NCBI GenBank assembly: GCA_902798685.1
Contig: CADBXO010000014.1
Span: 30,051 to 94,050 of the forward strand
Length of the DNA stretch: 64,000 nt
Direction: 5' to 3'
From: an uncultured Bacteroidales bacterium
GTDB lineage: Bacteria > Bacteroidota > Bacteroidia > Bacteroidales > Bacteroidaceae
The stretch's first letter is position 1. The number at the start of each line of letters is the position of its first letter. The notes beneath the pieces are model-generated. The model was not told the DNA's origin. It saw only the letters and a program-made list of their open reading frames with translations, and did not search any database. A program made the position numbers and the translations under genes. This document shows, piece after piece, positions 1 to 7,784 of this stretch.

Positions 1-789
1 CTGTCGGCCCGCGTGGTTGACATGTTCGCACCCATCGGTAAGGGACAGCGTGCCCTGATCGTGGCCCAGCCCAAGACCGGTAAGACCATACTGCTCAAGG
101 ATATAGCAAACTCAATTGCTGCCAACCATCCAGAGGCATACATGATAATGCTGCTCATCGATGAGCGTCCTGAGGAGGTTACCGATATGGCCCGCAGCGT
201 AAAGGCCGAGGTTATCGCATCTACATTCGATGAGCCCGCCGAGCATCACGTAAAGATTGCCAGCATCGTTATCGAGAAGGCCAAGCGCATGGTTGAGTGC
301 GGACACGATGTAGTCATCTTCCTTGACTCTATCACACGTCTGGCACGCGCCTACAACACCGTTGCACCTGCATCAGGTAAGGTTCTCTCCGGTGGTGTCG
401 ATGCCAACGCACTGCATAAGCCCAAGCGTTTCTTCGGTGCCGCACGTAACATCGAGAACGGAGGTTCACTCACAATCGTTGCCACCGCTCTGATCGATAC
501 CGGCTCCAAGATGGATGAGGTTATCTTTGAGGAGTTCAAGGGTACCGGTAACATGGAGCTCCAGCTAGACCGCAACCTGAGCAACAAGCGTATCTTCCCT
601 GCCGTGAACATCGTGGCATCAAGCACCCGTCGCGACGACCTGCTGCTTGACCAGACCACTCTGGACCGCATGTGGATACTGCGCAAGTACCTGAGCGACA
701 TGAATCCCATCGAAGCTATGGAGTTCGTCAAGTCCCGCCTGGAAACGACGATAGACAACGCGGAATTCCTGGCAAGCATGAATTCATAA
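1..789 (+). CDS. rho: Transcription termination factor Rho, C-terminal part (partial at window edge)
   Basis: Rho is a hexameric RNA-dependent ATPase that ends untranslated transcripts. The reading frame is open from base 1, so the gene begins before the window; 262 residues of the ATPase domain are visible. The Walker A sequence AQPKTGKT lies near visible residues 22-29, the Walker B stretch [13 protein letters not shown] near residue 100, and the central-channel segments [16 protein letters not shown] and [15 protein letters not shown] follow. These are hallmark Rho sequences. The RNA-binding N-terminal domain, which is long and variable in Bacteroidota, is not in view. The gene ends at TAA and is followed after 10 bases by a strong hairpin. 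It converges on the DUF3127 gene. Confidence 0.97.
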   Translation: MSARVVDMFAPIGKGQRALIVAQPKTGKTILLKDIANSIAANHPEAYMIMLLIDERPEEVTDMARSVKAEVIASTFDEPAEHHVKIASIVIEKAKRMVECGHDVVIFLDSITRLARAYNTVAPASGKVLSGGVDANALHKPKRFFGAARNIENGGSLTIVATALIDTGSKMDEVIFEEFKGTGNMELQLDRNLSNKRIFPAVNIVASSTRRDDLLLDQTTLDRMWILRKYLSDMNPIEAMEFVKSRLETTIDNAEFLASMNS

Positions 790-800
790 GCAATAAAAAA

Positions 801-825
801 TCCCGCTCAACCGAGCGGGATTTTT
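801..825. terminator. Bidirectional terminator between rho and the DUF3127 gene
   Basis: An 8-bp perfect stem (TCCCGCTC / GAGCGGGA) with the loop AACC has an A-run on its left and a T-run on its right. It can therefore stop transcription on both strands between the two convergent genes. Confidence 0.9.
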
Positions 826-827
826 AT

Positions 828-1208
828 TTAGAATGGTAAGTCGTCTTTCTCGTTAGATGGGGCGAAGGGATCCGGAGCCGAAGCAGCGGGAGCGGCATCG
901 ACGTAAGGCTGCGCTGCGGGGGCAGCGCCGTTAACGTCGTGGCTTACGCGCCATGCACGGATATCATTGTACCAACGGCCGTTGAACTCACGGGCGTTGA
1001 TGTCAAAACTTACTACGACCTCGTCACCTATGTTGATGGCGGCCTGCTGTATCTTATCCTCACCGAAGATGCTGAACATCATCTTCTTGGGATACTGCTC
1101 ACCGATGGTTTCCAGTACGTATTCCTGTATTTTCCACGGATTTCCTGAACTCTTTGCCACACCTGAACGGGCCTCAAGTACAGCGATAATTTTACCTGTT
1201 ATATCCAT
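828..1208 (-). CDS. DUF3127 family protein with an SSB-like acidic tail
   Basis: This 126-residue protein has the pattern of the DUF3127 family, an OB-fold-like group found mainly in Bacteroidota and phages. The conserved core (residues 1-90) includes GKIIAVLEARSGVAKSSGNPW and the motif FNGRWYNDIRAWRV. A low-complexity Ala/Pro linker (about 92-115) leads to an acidic tip ending DDLPF. That layout of OB fold, flexible linker and acidic phenylalanine-ended tip copies single-stranded DNA-binding proteins, where the tip recruits repair enzymes. Its divergent neighbour is dnaN. Function is inferred from architecture only. The upstream strand carries TAATTTCG at about -7, a near match to the phylum promoter box. 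Confidence 0.85.
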   Translation of the reverse strand: MDITGKIIAVLEARSGVAKSSGNPWKIQEYVLETIGEQYPKKMMFSIFGEDKIQQAAINIGDEVVVSFDINAREFNGRWYNDIRAWRVSHDVNGAAPAAQPYVDAAPAASAPDPFAPSNEKDDLPF

Positions 1209-1310
1209 TTCTTTATGATTAGTTTTAGTCTATGCGCGAAATTAAAACTTTTCCTTTTTCCGCCCCACATTTTTCCATGCTATTTTTTCCACATTACCGT
1301 TACTTTTCCC

Positions 1311-1318
1311 TATCTTTG
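1311..1318 (+). promoter_or_regulatory. Probable -7 box for the dnaN operon
   Basis: TATCTTTG matches the Bacteroidota -7 consensus TAnnTTTG and lies 39 bases before the dnaN start codon. No clear -33 TTTG is present at the right distance. Confidence 0.65.
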
Positions 1319-1357
1319 TGAGACGCACTAACTGACTAAAAACAAAAAGAAATATAT

Positions 1358-2482
1358 ATGAATTTTACTGTATCCAGCTCGGCACTTTCAAGCCGTCTGT
1401 CGGCCATCAGCCGCGTTATTAACCCTAAGGCTATCTACCCTATTCTTGAGGATTTCCTGTTCCGTATCGAGAACGGTAAACTGACCGTAACCGCTGCCGA
1501 TAATGACACCACCCTTGAGACCATTATCGACCTTGTTGACTCCAGCGCAGACGGCCAGATAGCCCTGCCCGCCAAGACTCTTCTTGACGCCCTCAAGGAG
1601 ATCCCCGAGCAGCCCCTGACATTTAACGTAAACGAGAGCAACTACGAGATAACCGTAAACTACCAGAACGGTGAGTACAAGATGGTCGGCCAGAACGCCG
1701 ATGAGTACCCCACCCCCGCCGTACTTCAGGAGGGTTCAGTAAGTCTGGAGATATCGGCCCAGATCCTTTCAGACGGTCTGGCACGTACAATTTTCGCTAC
1801 GGCCGATGACGAGCTCCGTCCCGTCATGAACGGTATCTATTTCGACATCAACGAGGAGGGTGCCACATTCGTAGCTTCCGATGGCCACAAGCTGGTATGC
1901 AACCGCAACAACAACGTAAAGGCCGACGGCAAGTCATCATTCATCCTGCCCAAGAAGCCCGCATCACTCTTCCGTTCACTCATAAGCAAGGAGGCTGAGA
2001 ACATCACAATCGAGTTCGACAGCCGCATTGCACGTTTCTCACTGCCTGAGTTCCGTATGGTATGCCGCCTCATCGACGGCCGTTACCCCAACTACGGATC
2101 AGTTATCCCGCAGAACAACCCGCATCATCTGGTTATCGACCGTCAGACTCTGGTAACAGCCCTGCGTCGCGTATCAGTATTCTCACCTGCCAGCAGCGGT
2201 CTTATCAAGCTGCGCATTGAGAAGGACAAGGTTGACATCTCTGCTCAGGATATTGATTTCTCAACCTCCGCAAAGGAGAGCCTGGCATGCCAGTATGAGG
2301 GCACCAACATGAGCATCGGTTTCAAGGCCGGCTTCCTGATTGATATCCTCAACAACATCCCCAGCCAGGAGATCACACTCCAGCTGGCTGATCCTTCACG
2401 CGCAGGCGTGATCGTACCCACCGAGCAGGCTGAGGGCGAGAATCTTCTTATGTTGCTCATGCCAATGGTTCTGAACGACTGA
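1358..2482 (+). CDS. dnaN: DNA polymerase III beta subunit (sliding clamp)
   Basis: The 374-residue product has the normal clamp length and three repeated domains. It forms the ring that tethers DNA polymerase III to DNA. Recognisable stretches are the N-terminal MNFTVSSSALSSRLSAISRV, the central FVASDGHKLV of domain II, and the C-terminal LMLLMPMVLND, which corresponds to the usual clamp end with its Pro-Met residues. The stop codon TGA overlaps the ATG of the next gene by one base, so the exonuclease gene is translationally coupled. The pairing of clamp and exonuclease fits replication or repair. Confidence 0.97.
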   Translation: MNFTVSSSALSSRLSAISRVINPKAIYPILEDFLFRIENGKLTVTAADNDTTLETIIDLVDSSADGQIALPAKTLLDALKEIPEQPLTFNVNESNYEITVNYQNGEYKMVGQNADEYPTPAVLQEGSVSLEISAQILSDGLARTIFATADDELRPVMNGIYFDINEEGATFVASDGHKLVCNRNNNVKADGKSSFILPKKPASLFRSLISKEAENITIEFDSRIARFSLPEFRMVCRLIDGRYPNYGSVIPQNNPHHLVIDRQTLVTALRRVSVFSPASSGLIKLRIEKDKVDISAQDIDFSTSAKESLACQYEGTNMSIGFKAGFLIDILNNIPSQEITLQLADPSRAGVIVPTEQAEGENLLMLLMPMVLND

Positions 2483-3246
2483 TGAAACTCAATCTTGATA
2501 AACCGGTAGTGTTCTTTGACCTGGAGACCACAGGCACCAACACGTCACAGGACCGCATAGTAGAGATTTCCTATCTTAAGGTCTCTCCCAACGGGGGTGA
2601 GGATATGCACACCCGCCGTATCAACCCCTGTATGCACATCCCCGAGCAGGCATCGGCCGTACACGGCATCTATGATGATGACGTAAAGGACTGCCCCACC
2701 TTCAAGGAGGTTGCCAAGGAGATTGCACGTGACTTTGAGGGAAGCGATATAGCAGGATTCAACTCAAACCGTTTCGACGTGCCCCTGCTGGCCGAGGAGT
2801 TCCTGCGTGCAGGCGTTGACATTGACCTGAGCCGTCACCGTTTCATTGACGTACAGGTAATATTCCACAAGATGGAGCAGCGCACCCTTACAGCCGCCTA
2901 CAAGTTCTACTGCGGCAAGGACCTGACCGATGCCCACAGCGCCGATGGTGACACCCGCGCCACCTATGAGGTGCTCATGGCTCAGCTGGACCGCTACCCG
3001 GATGACCTCAAGAATGACATGGCATTCCTCTCGGAGTTCTCATCATTCACACGCAACGTGGACTTTGCAGGCCGCATTGTACGCAATGACAAGGACCAGG
3101 AGGTGTTCAACTTCGGAAAATATAAGGACATGCCTGTTGTAGAGGTGTTCAAGCGTGATCCCGGATACTACTCCTGGATCCTGCAGGGTGATTTCCCCCT
3201 CAACACCAAACAGGTACTTACAAGAATAAAACTGCAGTCCAGATAA
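2482..3246 (+). CDS. DnaQ-like 3'-5' exonuclease with extra C-terminal domain
   Basis: This 254-residue protein has the DEDDh exonuclease signature: Exo I FFDLETTGT (D13, E15), Exo II FNSNRFDVPLL (D99) and Exo III HSADGDTRAT (H152, D157). It probably provides proofreading or nucleic-acid trimming. After the nuclease domain (about 1-185) comes a tail of about 50 residues with FNFGKYKDMPVVEVF and a YYSWIL motif, resembling the small DUF3820-type module. It overlaps dnaN by one base and its stop codon is followed directly by coaBC, so all belong to one operon. Whether it is the epsilon subunit or an accessory nuclease cannot be told here. Confidence 0.9.
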   Translation: MKLNLDKPVVFFDLETTGTNTSQDRIVEISYLKVSPNGGEDMHTRRINPCMHIPEQASAVHGIYDDDVKDCPTFKEVAKEIARDFEGSDIAGFNSNRFDVPLLAEEFLRAGVDIDLSRHRFIDVQVIFHKMEQRTLTAAYKFYCGKDLTDAHSADGDTRATYEVLMAQLDRYPDDLKNDMAFLSEFSSFTRNVDFAGRIVRNDKDQEVFNFGKYKDMPVVEVFKRDPGYYSWILQGDFPLNTKQVLTRIKLQSR

Positions 3247-5324
3247 TGGATATACTGAACGGAAAACATATTGTTCTGGGTGTTACCGGAAGCATAGCAG
3301 CCTACAAGGCCGCATTCCTGGTACGTCTGCTCATTAAACGCGGAGCTGAGGTCCAGGTTGTAATGACACCGGCAGGAAAGGAGTTCATAACTCCCCTCAC
3401 CCTCTCCACACTTACCCGCAAGCCCGTGGTAAGCGAGTTCTTTGACCGTCGCGACGGCTCATGGAACAGCCACGTGGATCTTGGACAGTGGGCCGATGCC
3501 ATGCTGATAGCCCCCTGCACCGCCTCCACAATCGGAAAGATGGCAAGCGGCGTGGCCGACAATATGCTTATCACCACCTACTACTCAATGAAGGCTCCGG
3601 TATTCATTGCACCCGCAATGGACCTGGATATGTACCGTCATCCCGTTACACAGCACAATCTGGAGACCCTTCGCTCTATCGGCAACATCATCATCGAACC
3701 CGCCAGCGGTGAGCTTGCAAGCCAGCTTGTAGGCAAAGGCCGCATGCAGGAGCCGGATGAGATTGTAGCCGCACTTGAGGAGTATTTTTCAAAGCAGGCA
3801 CAGCTTTCAAAAAAAAAAGTCCTGATAACAGCGGGACCAACCTATGAGCAGATTGACCCGGTTCGCTTTATTGGCAACTGGTCAACCGGCAAGATGGGAT
3901 TCGCACTGGCCGAGGAGTGTGCCTCACGCGGTGCTGAAGTTACTTTGATAGCAGGTCCTGTAAACCTGACCACCCAAAACCCCAACATCAAACGCATTGA
4001 TGTAAAGTCTGCCCATCAGATGTATGAGGCAGCCATGGAGAATTTCCCAGGCAGCGATGCCGCCATCCTCTGCGCCGCCGTGGCCGATTTCACTCCCGCG
4101 GTAACATCGGACACCAAAATCAAGCGCAAGGGCGATATGACCATCACCCTTAAGCCCACAGAAGATATTGCAGCCGCTCTTGGTGCCATCAAGCGCCCTG
4201 ACCAGAAGATGGTAGGATTTGCCCTTGAGACAGACCATGAGGCAGCCAACGCACAGGGTAAGCTGGAGCGCAAGAATCTGGATTTCATTGTTCTGAATTC
4301 ACTTAATGACAAAGGTGCGGGATTCGGTTATGATACCAACAAGGTTACTCTGATTGACCGCAAAGGCAGCCAGGAACTCCCTCTGCTGTCCAAGAAGAAC
4401 GTAGCCAAGGCCATCATCGACAAACTGGCCGGACTGCTCTTCTGCCTGGCATTCCTGCTCATGCCCTTCAAGGCTCAGGCGCAGGAACTGGACCCTACCC
4501 TTACCGTCAACACATCCAAGATACAGGGTACTGACAAGGATGTTTTCAAGTCACTTGAGAACGCCATAAAGGAACTGCTTACGCATCAGGTATGGACCGA
4601 GTACCATTTTGCCACCAAGGAGCGCATAAAGTGCAACTTCAACCTCATAGTAAACACCTATGAGGCACAGAGCGGCAAGATGAACTGCGAACTTACCGTG
4701 CAGAGCAGCCGTCCCGTTTACGGATCAACCTACAACACCACCGTGTTCAATTTCCGTGACACTCAGGTGGAGTTCAACTACACGGAGCAGGACCGTCTGG
4801 AGTACATGCCCGGCATGACCCCTGACAACAACCTGACCGCTATCCTGGCTTATTACAGCCTGCTTATCATCGGACTTGATTTTGACACCATGTCACCAAA
4901 CGGCGGCACGGACATACTGCGTCAGGTCGAGAACATAGCAGCCAGCGCACAGTCTCTCGGCAGCGGATGGCGTTCATTCGACAATCAAGCCAACCGCTAT
5001 GCCATCATCAACGACTATATGAACGGCACCATGGCTCCTTTCCGCCAGCTGCAGTACAAGTATCACCGTCAGGGTCTGGACGACATGTCGGCCAATCCTG
5101 ACCGCGGCCGTGCCACCATCACCGAGAGTCTTGATCTGCTCAAACAGGCCAAACAGGCCAAGAGCACATCGGCCCTGCCTACCCTGTTCACCGAGATCAA
5201 GAAGACCGAGCTGGTGAGCATATACAGCGCAGGCGTCAACAAGGAAAAGCAGAAGGTAAAGGATCTGCTCAGCCAGGTGAACCCTTCACTCACCACTGAA
5301 TGGGAAGCCATTAAAACCGACTGA
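3246..5324 (+). CDS. coaBC: CoaBC (PPC synthetase/decarboxylase) fused in frame to a DUF4835 protein
   Basis: Residues 1-393 are a full CoaBC, the coenzyme A enzyme that joins cysteine to 4'-phosphopantothenate (CoaB) and decarboxylates the product (CoaC). The flavin-binding start GVTGSIAAYKAA, catalytic His76 in NSHVDLGQWAD and the clamp region ASGELASQLVGKGRM belong to CoaC; KKVLITAGPTYEQIDPVRFI opens CoaB at residue 189. At about residue 394 the frame runs straight into a hydrophobic stretch, GLLFCLAFLLMPFKAQAQ, which looks like a signal peptide, and then a DUF4835 protein (414-692). In relatives these are normally two adjacent genes. No in-frame ATG precedes the signal-like segment. The product would be a cytoplasmic enzyme carrying an exported domain, unless translation restarts internally. 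recN follows with a one-base overlap. Confidence 0.9.
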   Translation: MDILNGKHIVLGVTGSIAAYKAAFLVRLLIKRGAEVQVVMTPAGKEFITPLTLSTLTRKPVVSEFFDRRDGSWNSHVDLGQWADAMLIAPCTASTIGKMASGVADNMLITTYYSMKAPVFIAPAMDLDMYRHPVTQHNLETLRSIGNIIIEPASGELASQLVGKGRMQEPDEIVAALEEYFSKQAQLSKKKVLITAGPTYEQIDPVRFIGNWSTGKMGFALAEECASRGAEVTLIAGPVNLTTQNPNIKRIDVKSAHQMYEAAMENFPGSDAAILCAAVADFTPAVTSDTKIKRKGDMTITLKPTEDIAAALGAIKRPDQKMVGFALETDHEAANAQGKLERKNLDFIVLNSLNDKGAGFGYDTNKVTLIDRKGSQELPLLSKKNVAKAIIDKLAGLLFCLAFLLMPFKAQAQELDPTLTVNTSKIQGTDKDVFKSLENAIKELLTHQVWTEYHFATKERIKCNFNLIVNTYEAQSGKMNCELTVQSSRPVYGSTYNTTVFNFRDTQVEFNYTEQDRLEYMPGMTPDNNLTAILAYYSLLIIGLDFDTMSPNGGTDILRQVENIAASAQSLGSGWRSFDNQANRYAIINDYMNGTMAPFRQLQYKYHRQGLDDMSANPDRGRATITESLDLLKQAKQAKSTSALPTLFTEIKKTELVSIYSAGVNKEKQKVKDLLSQVNPSLTTEWEAIKTD

Positions 5325-6994
5325 TGCTTAAGGAAATACACATAAACAGCTACGTTCTGATAGACCGTCTGGACATAGACTTCCAGGAGGGCTTTTCAGT
5401 TATGACCGGTGAGACAGGCGCTGGTAAATCCATCATTCTGGGTGCCATGAACCTGTTGCTTGGAGGACGCGCCGACTCCAGAACCATAATGCAGGGCGCC
5501 GACAAATGCACCATTGAAGGCAGTTTCTCAATTGCCGGATACGGTCTGGAGCCCTTCTTTACCGAAAACGGACTGGACTACTACCCCGACGACACCACAC
5601 TCCGCCGCGAACTCCTGCTGTCAGGCAAGAGCCGCGCATTCATAAACGACACCCCGGTATCGCTCAACCAGATGCGTGACCTGGGCTGCCGCCTCATTGA
5701 CATACACTCACAGCACCAGAACCTGGCATTGGGCACACAGTCCTTCCAGCTGGATGTTGTGGATACGATAGCTTCAAACAGCACCATCAAGGCCTCATAC
5801 GAGCAGAGCTTTGACAACTGGTCCGCCCTTAAGGCCGAACTGGCACGCCTCAAGGCCGAATTCGAGTCCGATAACACCGACCGCGAATATCTGGAGTTCC
5901 AGCTCAAGGGTATTGATGACGCCCGCCTCAAGGAGGGTGAACTCCAGGAGCTTGAACAGGAGTCCGATATCCTGGAACATGCCGAGGAGATAAAGCAGGA
6001 GCTTTACCGTGCATCGGAACTTATCTCAGGTGATGAGGAGGGCACGCTGACACGTCTTCGCGGCGCGCTGCAGTCACTCCGCTCGGCACAGAAGAACTGG
6101 CCGCAGGCAGAAGAGCTCTCAGAGCGTCTGGACAGCTGCCTGATTGAACTCAAGGATATAGCCGAGACCGTTGATGACGCTCAGGAGAACATAAACTTCG
6201 ATCCCGCCCGTCTGGAACAGGTAAACGAGCGTCTGGATCTGATTTACACCCTGCTCAAAAAGCACAAGAAGGAGAATATTACAGAGCTTCTAGAACTGGC
6301 CGAGAGCATTCGCACACGTCTGGACCGCAGCGGTTCATACGAGCTCGACATAGAGAAACTGACCCGCCAGGTTGAGGCTGCACGTGCCGAGATGCAGAAG
6401 AGAGCAGCAGAGCTCACCAAATCCCGCTTTAAAGCATCGGACACCATAATTAAGGACATCAAGGCGCTGCTTGTGCCGCTTGGCATTCCCAATGTCCAGT
6501 TCGGCATAGACATACAGCCGGCCGCCGAGTTTGACCGCACCGGTCATGATGACCTCAAGTTCATGTTCTCTGCCAACAAGGCAGTACCCATGCAGGAGAT
6601 ATCACTGGTGGCATCAGGCGGTGAAATAGCCCGTGTAATGCTCTCAGTCAAGTCTCTCATAGCAAGCGTACGCACCCTGCCCACCATCATCTTTGATGAA
6701 ATTGACACGGGCGTATCGGGCGCAGTAGCCGAAAAGATGGCTCTGCTTATGGAACAGATGGCTGGCGGAGGCCGTCAGGTTCTGGCCATCACCCACCTTC
6801 CCCAGATTGCAGCGCTTGGCCACACCCACTATAAAGTTTACAAGACCGAGGAGAAGGATGCCACACGCACCCGCATAGCGCTCCTTGACTATAATGAAAG
6901 AATTCGTGAGATTGCCTCGATGATGAGCGGCGCTACGCTCACCCAGGCAGCTCTTGACAATGCAAAAACACTGATTGACAATAATGGAAGATGA
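5324..6994 (+). CDS. recN: DNA repair protein RecN
   Basis: RecN is an SMC-like ATPase that gathers broken DNA ends during recombination repair. The 556-residue length is normal for the family. The N-terminal half-ATPase has GETGAGKS at about residues 27-34. A coiled-coil centre rich in Glu, Leu and Lys follows (about 160-370). The C-terminal half-site shows LVASGGEIARVMLSVKSL, the signature loop, and TIIFDEIDTGVSG, the Walker B and D-loop. The start ATG overlaps the coaBC stop by one base, and its end overlaps the rlmB start, giving a tightly coupled operon. Confidence 0.96.
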   Translation: MLKEIHINSYVLIDRLDIDFQEGFSVMTGETGAGKSIILGAMNLLLGGRADSRTIMQGADKCTIEGSFSIAGYGLEPFFTENGLDYYPDDTTLRRELLLSGKSRAFINDTPVSLNQMRDLGCRLIDIHSQHQNLALGTQSFQLDVVDTIASNSTIKASYEQSFDNWSALKAELARLKAEFESDNTDREYLEFQLKGIDDARLKEGELQELEQESDILEHAEEIKQELYRASELISGDEEGTLTRLRGALQSLRSAQKNWPQAEELSERLDSCLIELKDIAETVDDAQENINFDPARLEQVNERLDLIYTLLKKHKKENITELLELAESIRTRLDRSGSYELDIEKLTRQVEAARAEMQKRAAELTKSRFKASDTIIKDIKALLVPLGIPNVQFGIDIQPAAEFDRTGHDDLKFMFSANKAVPMQEISLVASGGEIARVMLSVKSLIASVRTLPTIIFDEIDTGVSGAVAEKMALLMEQMAGGGRQVLAITHLPQIAALGHTHYKVYKTEEKDATRTRIALLDYNERIREIASMMSGATLTQAALDNAKTLIDNNGR

Positions 6995-7715
6995 AATGAT
7001 ATTCGGCATACGTGCCGTGATTGAAGCAGTTCAGGCCGGCAAGGAGATTGACCGCCTTCTCATTAAGAAAGATATGCAGGGAGACCTCTCAAAAGAGCTC
7101 TTTGCTGCCATCAAAGGATTGGATATTCCCGTTCAGAAAGTACCCATAGAGCGCTTGAACCGCATCACCCGCAAGAATCATCAGGGCGTGATAGCCTTCA
7201 CCACCCAGATAACCTACCAGCATGTGGAGGATCTGGTTCCCATGCTCTTTGAGGAGGGCAAGGACCCGTTCTTTGTGCTTCTGGACGGCGTGACCGATGT
7301 CCGCAACTTCGGAGCCATTGCCCGTACGGCCGAATGTGCCGGCGTGGATGCCATCATCATCCCCTCCCGCAATAGCGTAAGCGTAAATGCCGATGCCATA
7401 AAGACATCGGCCGGTGCCCTGCATACCCTGCCGGTTTGCCGTGAAAACAACATTGCACAGACCATCAGGTTTCTCAAGAACTGCGGAATCCGCATTGTAG
7501 GAGCCACCGAGAAGGGTGACAAGGACTACACCAAGGGTGATTACACCGGCCCCGTATGCCTTATCATGGGCGCCGAGGACAAGGGTATCCCGCAGGAACA
7601 TCTGGCACTTTGTGACGAATGGGCACGCATCCCTATCCTGGGCAAGATCGAATCACTGAACGTATCTGTAGCCGCAGGCGTCCTCATGTACGAAATCGTC
7701 AAGCAGAGACACTGA
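6984..7715 (+). CDS. rlmB: TrmH/SpoU family 23S rRNA 2'-O-methyltransferase (RlmB-like)
   Basis: This 243-residue SPOUT enzyme methylates the 2'-hydroxyl of a guanosine in 23S rRNA. The N-terminal substrate-binding domain begins MEDEMIFGIRAVIEAVQAGK. The catalytic trefoil-knot domain carries LLDGVTDVRNFGAIARTAE, IIMGAEDKGIP and the closing ESLNVSVAAGVLMYE, the three SpoU motifs. I chose the ATG at 6984, inside the end of recN, because family members begin at this point. A TTG nine bases upstream is possible but unlikely. It is the last gene of the dnaN-recN run. Confidence 0.93.
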   Translation: MEDEMIFGIRAVIEAVQAGKEIDRLLIKKDMQGDLSKELFAAIKGLDIPVQKVPIERLNRITRKNHQGVIAFTTQITYQHVEDLVPMLFEEGKDPFFVLLDGVTDVRNFGAIARTAECAGVDAIIIPSRNSVSVNADAIKTSAGALHTLPVCRENNIAQTIRFLKNCGIRIVGATEKGDKDYTKGDYTGPVCLIMGAEDKGIPQEHLALCDEWARIPILGKIESLNVSVAAGVLMYEIVKQRH

Positions 7716-7723
7716 CAATTTGT

Positions 7724-7753
7724 CGCAAAACAGCGTTTGGTCTGTTTGTTGCG
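7724..7753. repeat. Imperfect inverted repeat upstream of clpB (candidate operator)
   Basis: CGCAAAACA at 7724-7732 pairs with TGTTTGTTGCG at 7743-7753, with two unpaired bases in the right arm. It lies between rlmB and clpB in an otherwise short spacer, so it could bind a stress regulator. It could also be chance. Confidence 0.3.
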
Positions 7754-7784
7754 TGTCATTCCATAGAAATAAAAACTTAAGACT

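Noticed and set aside
7716-7784. Remnant of a Clp_N domain upstream of clpB
   Set aside because: The 69-base spacer is too short and does not translate into Clp_N-like sequence in any frame.
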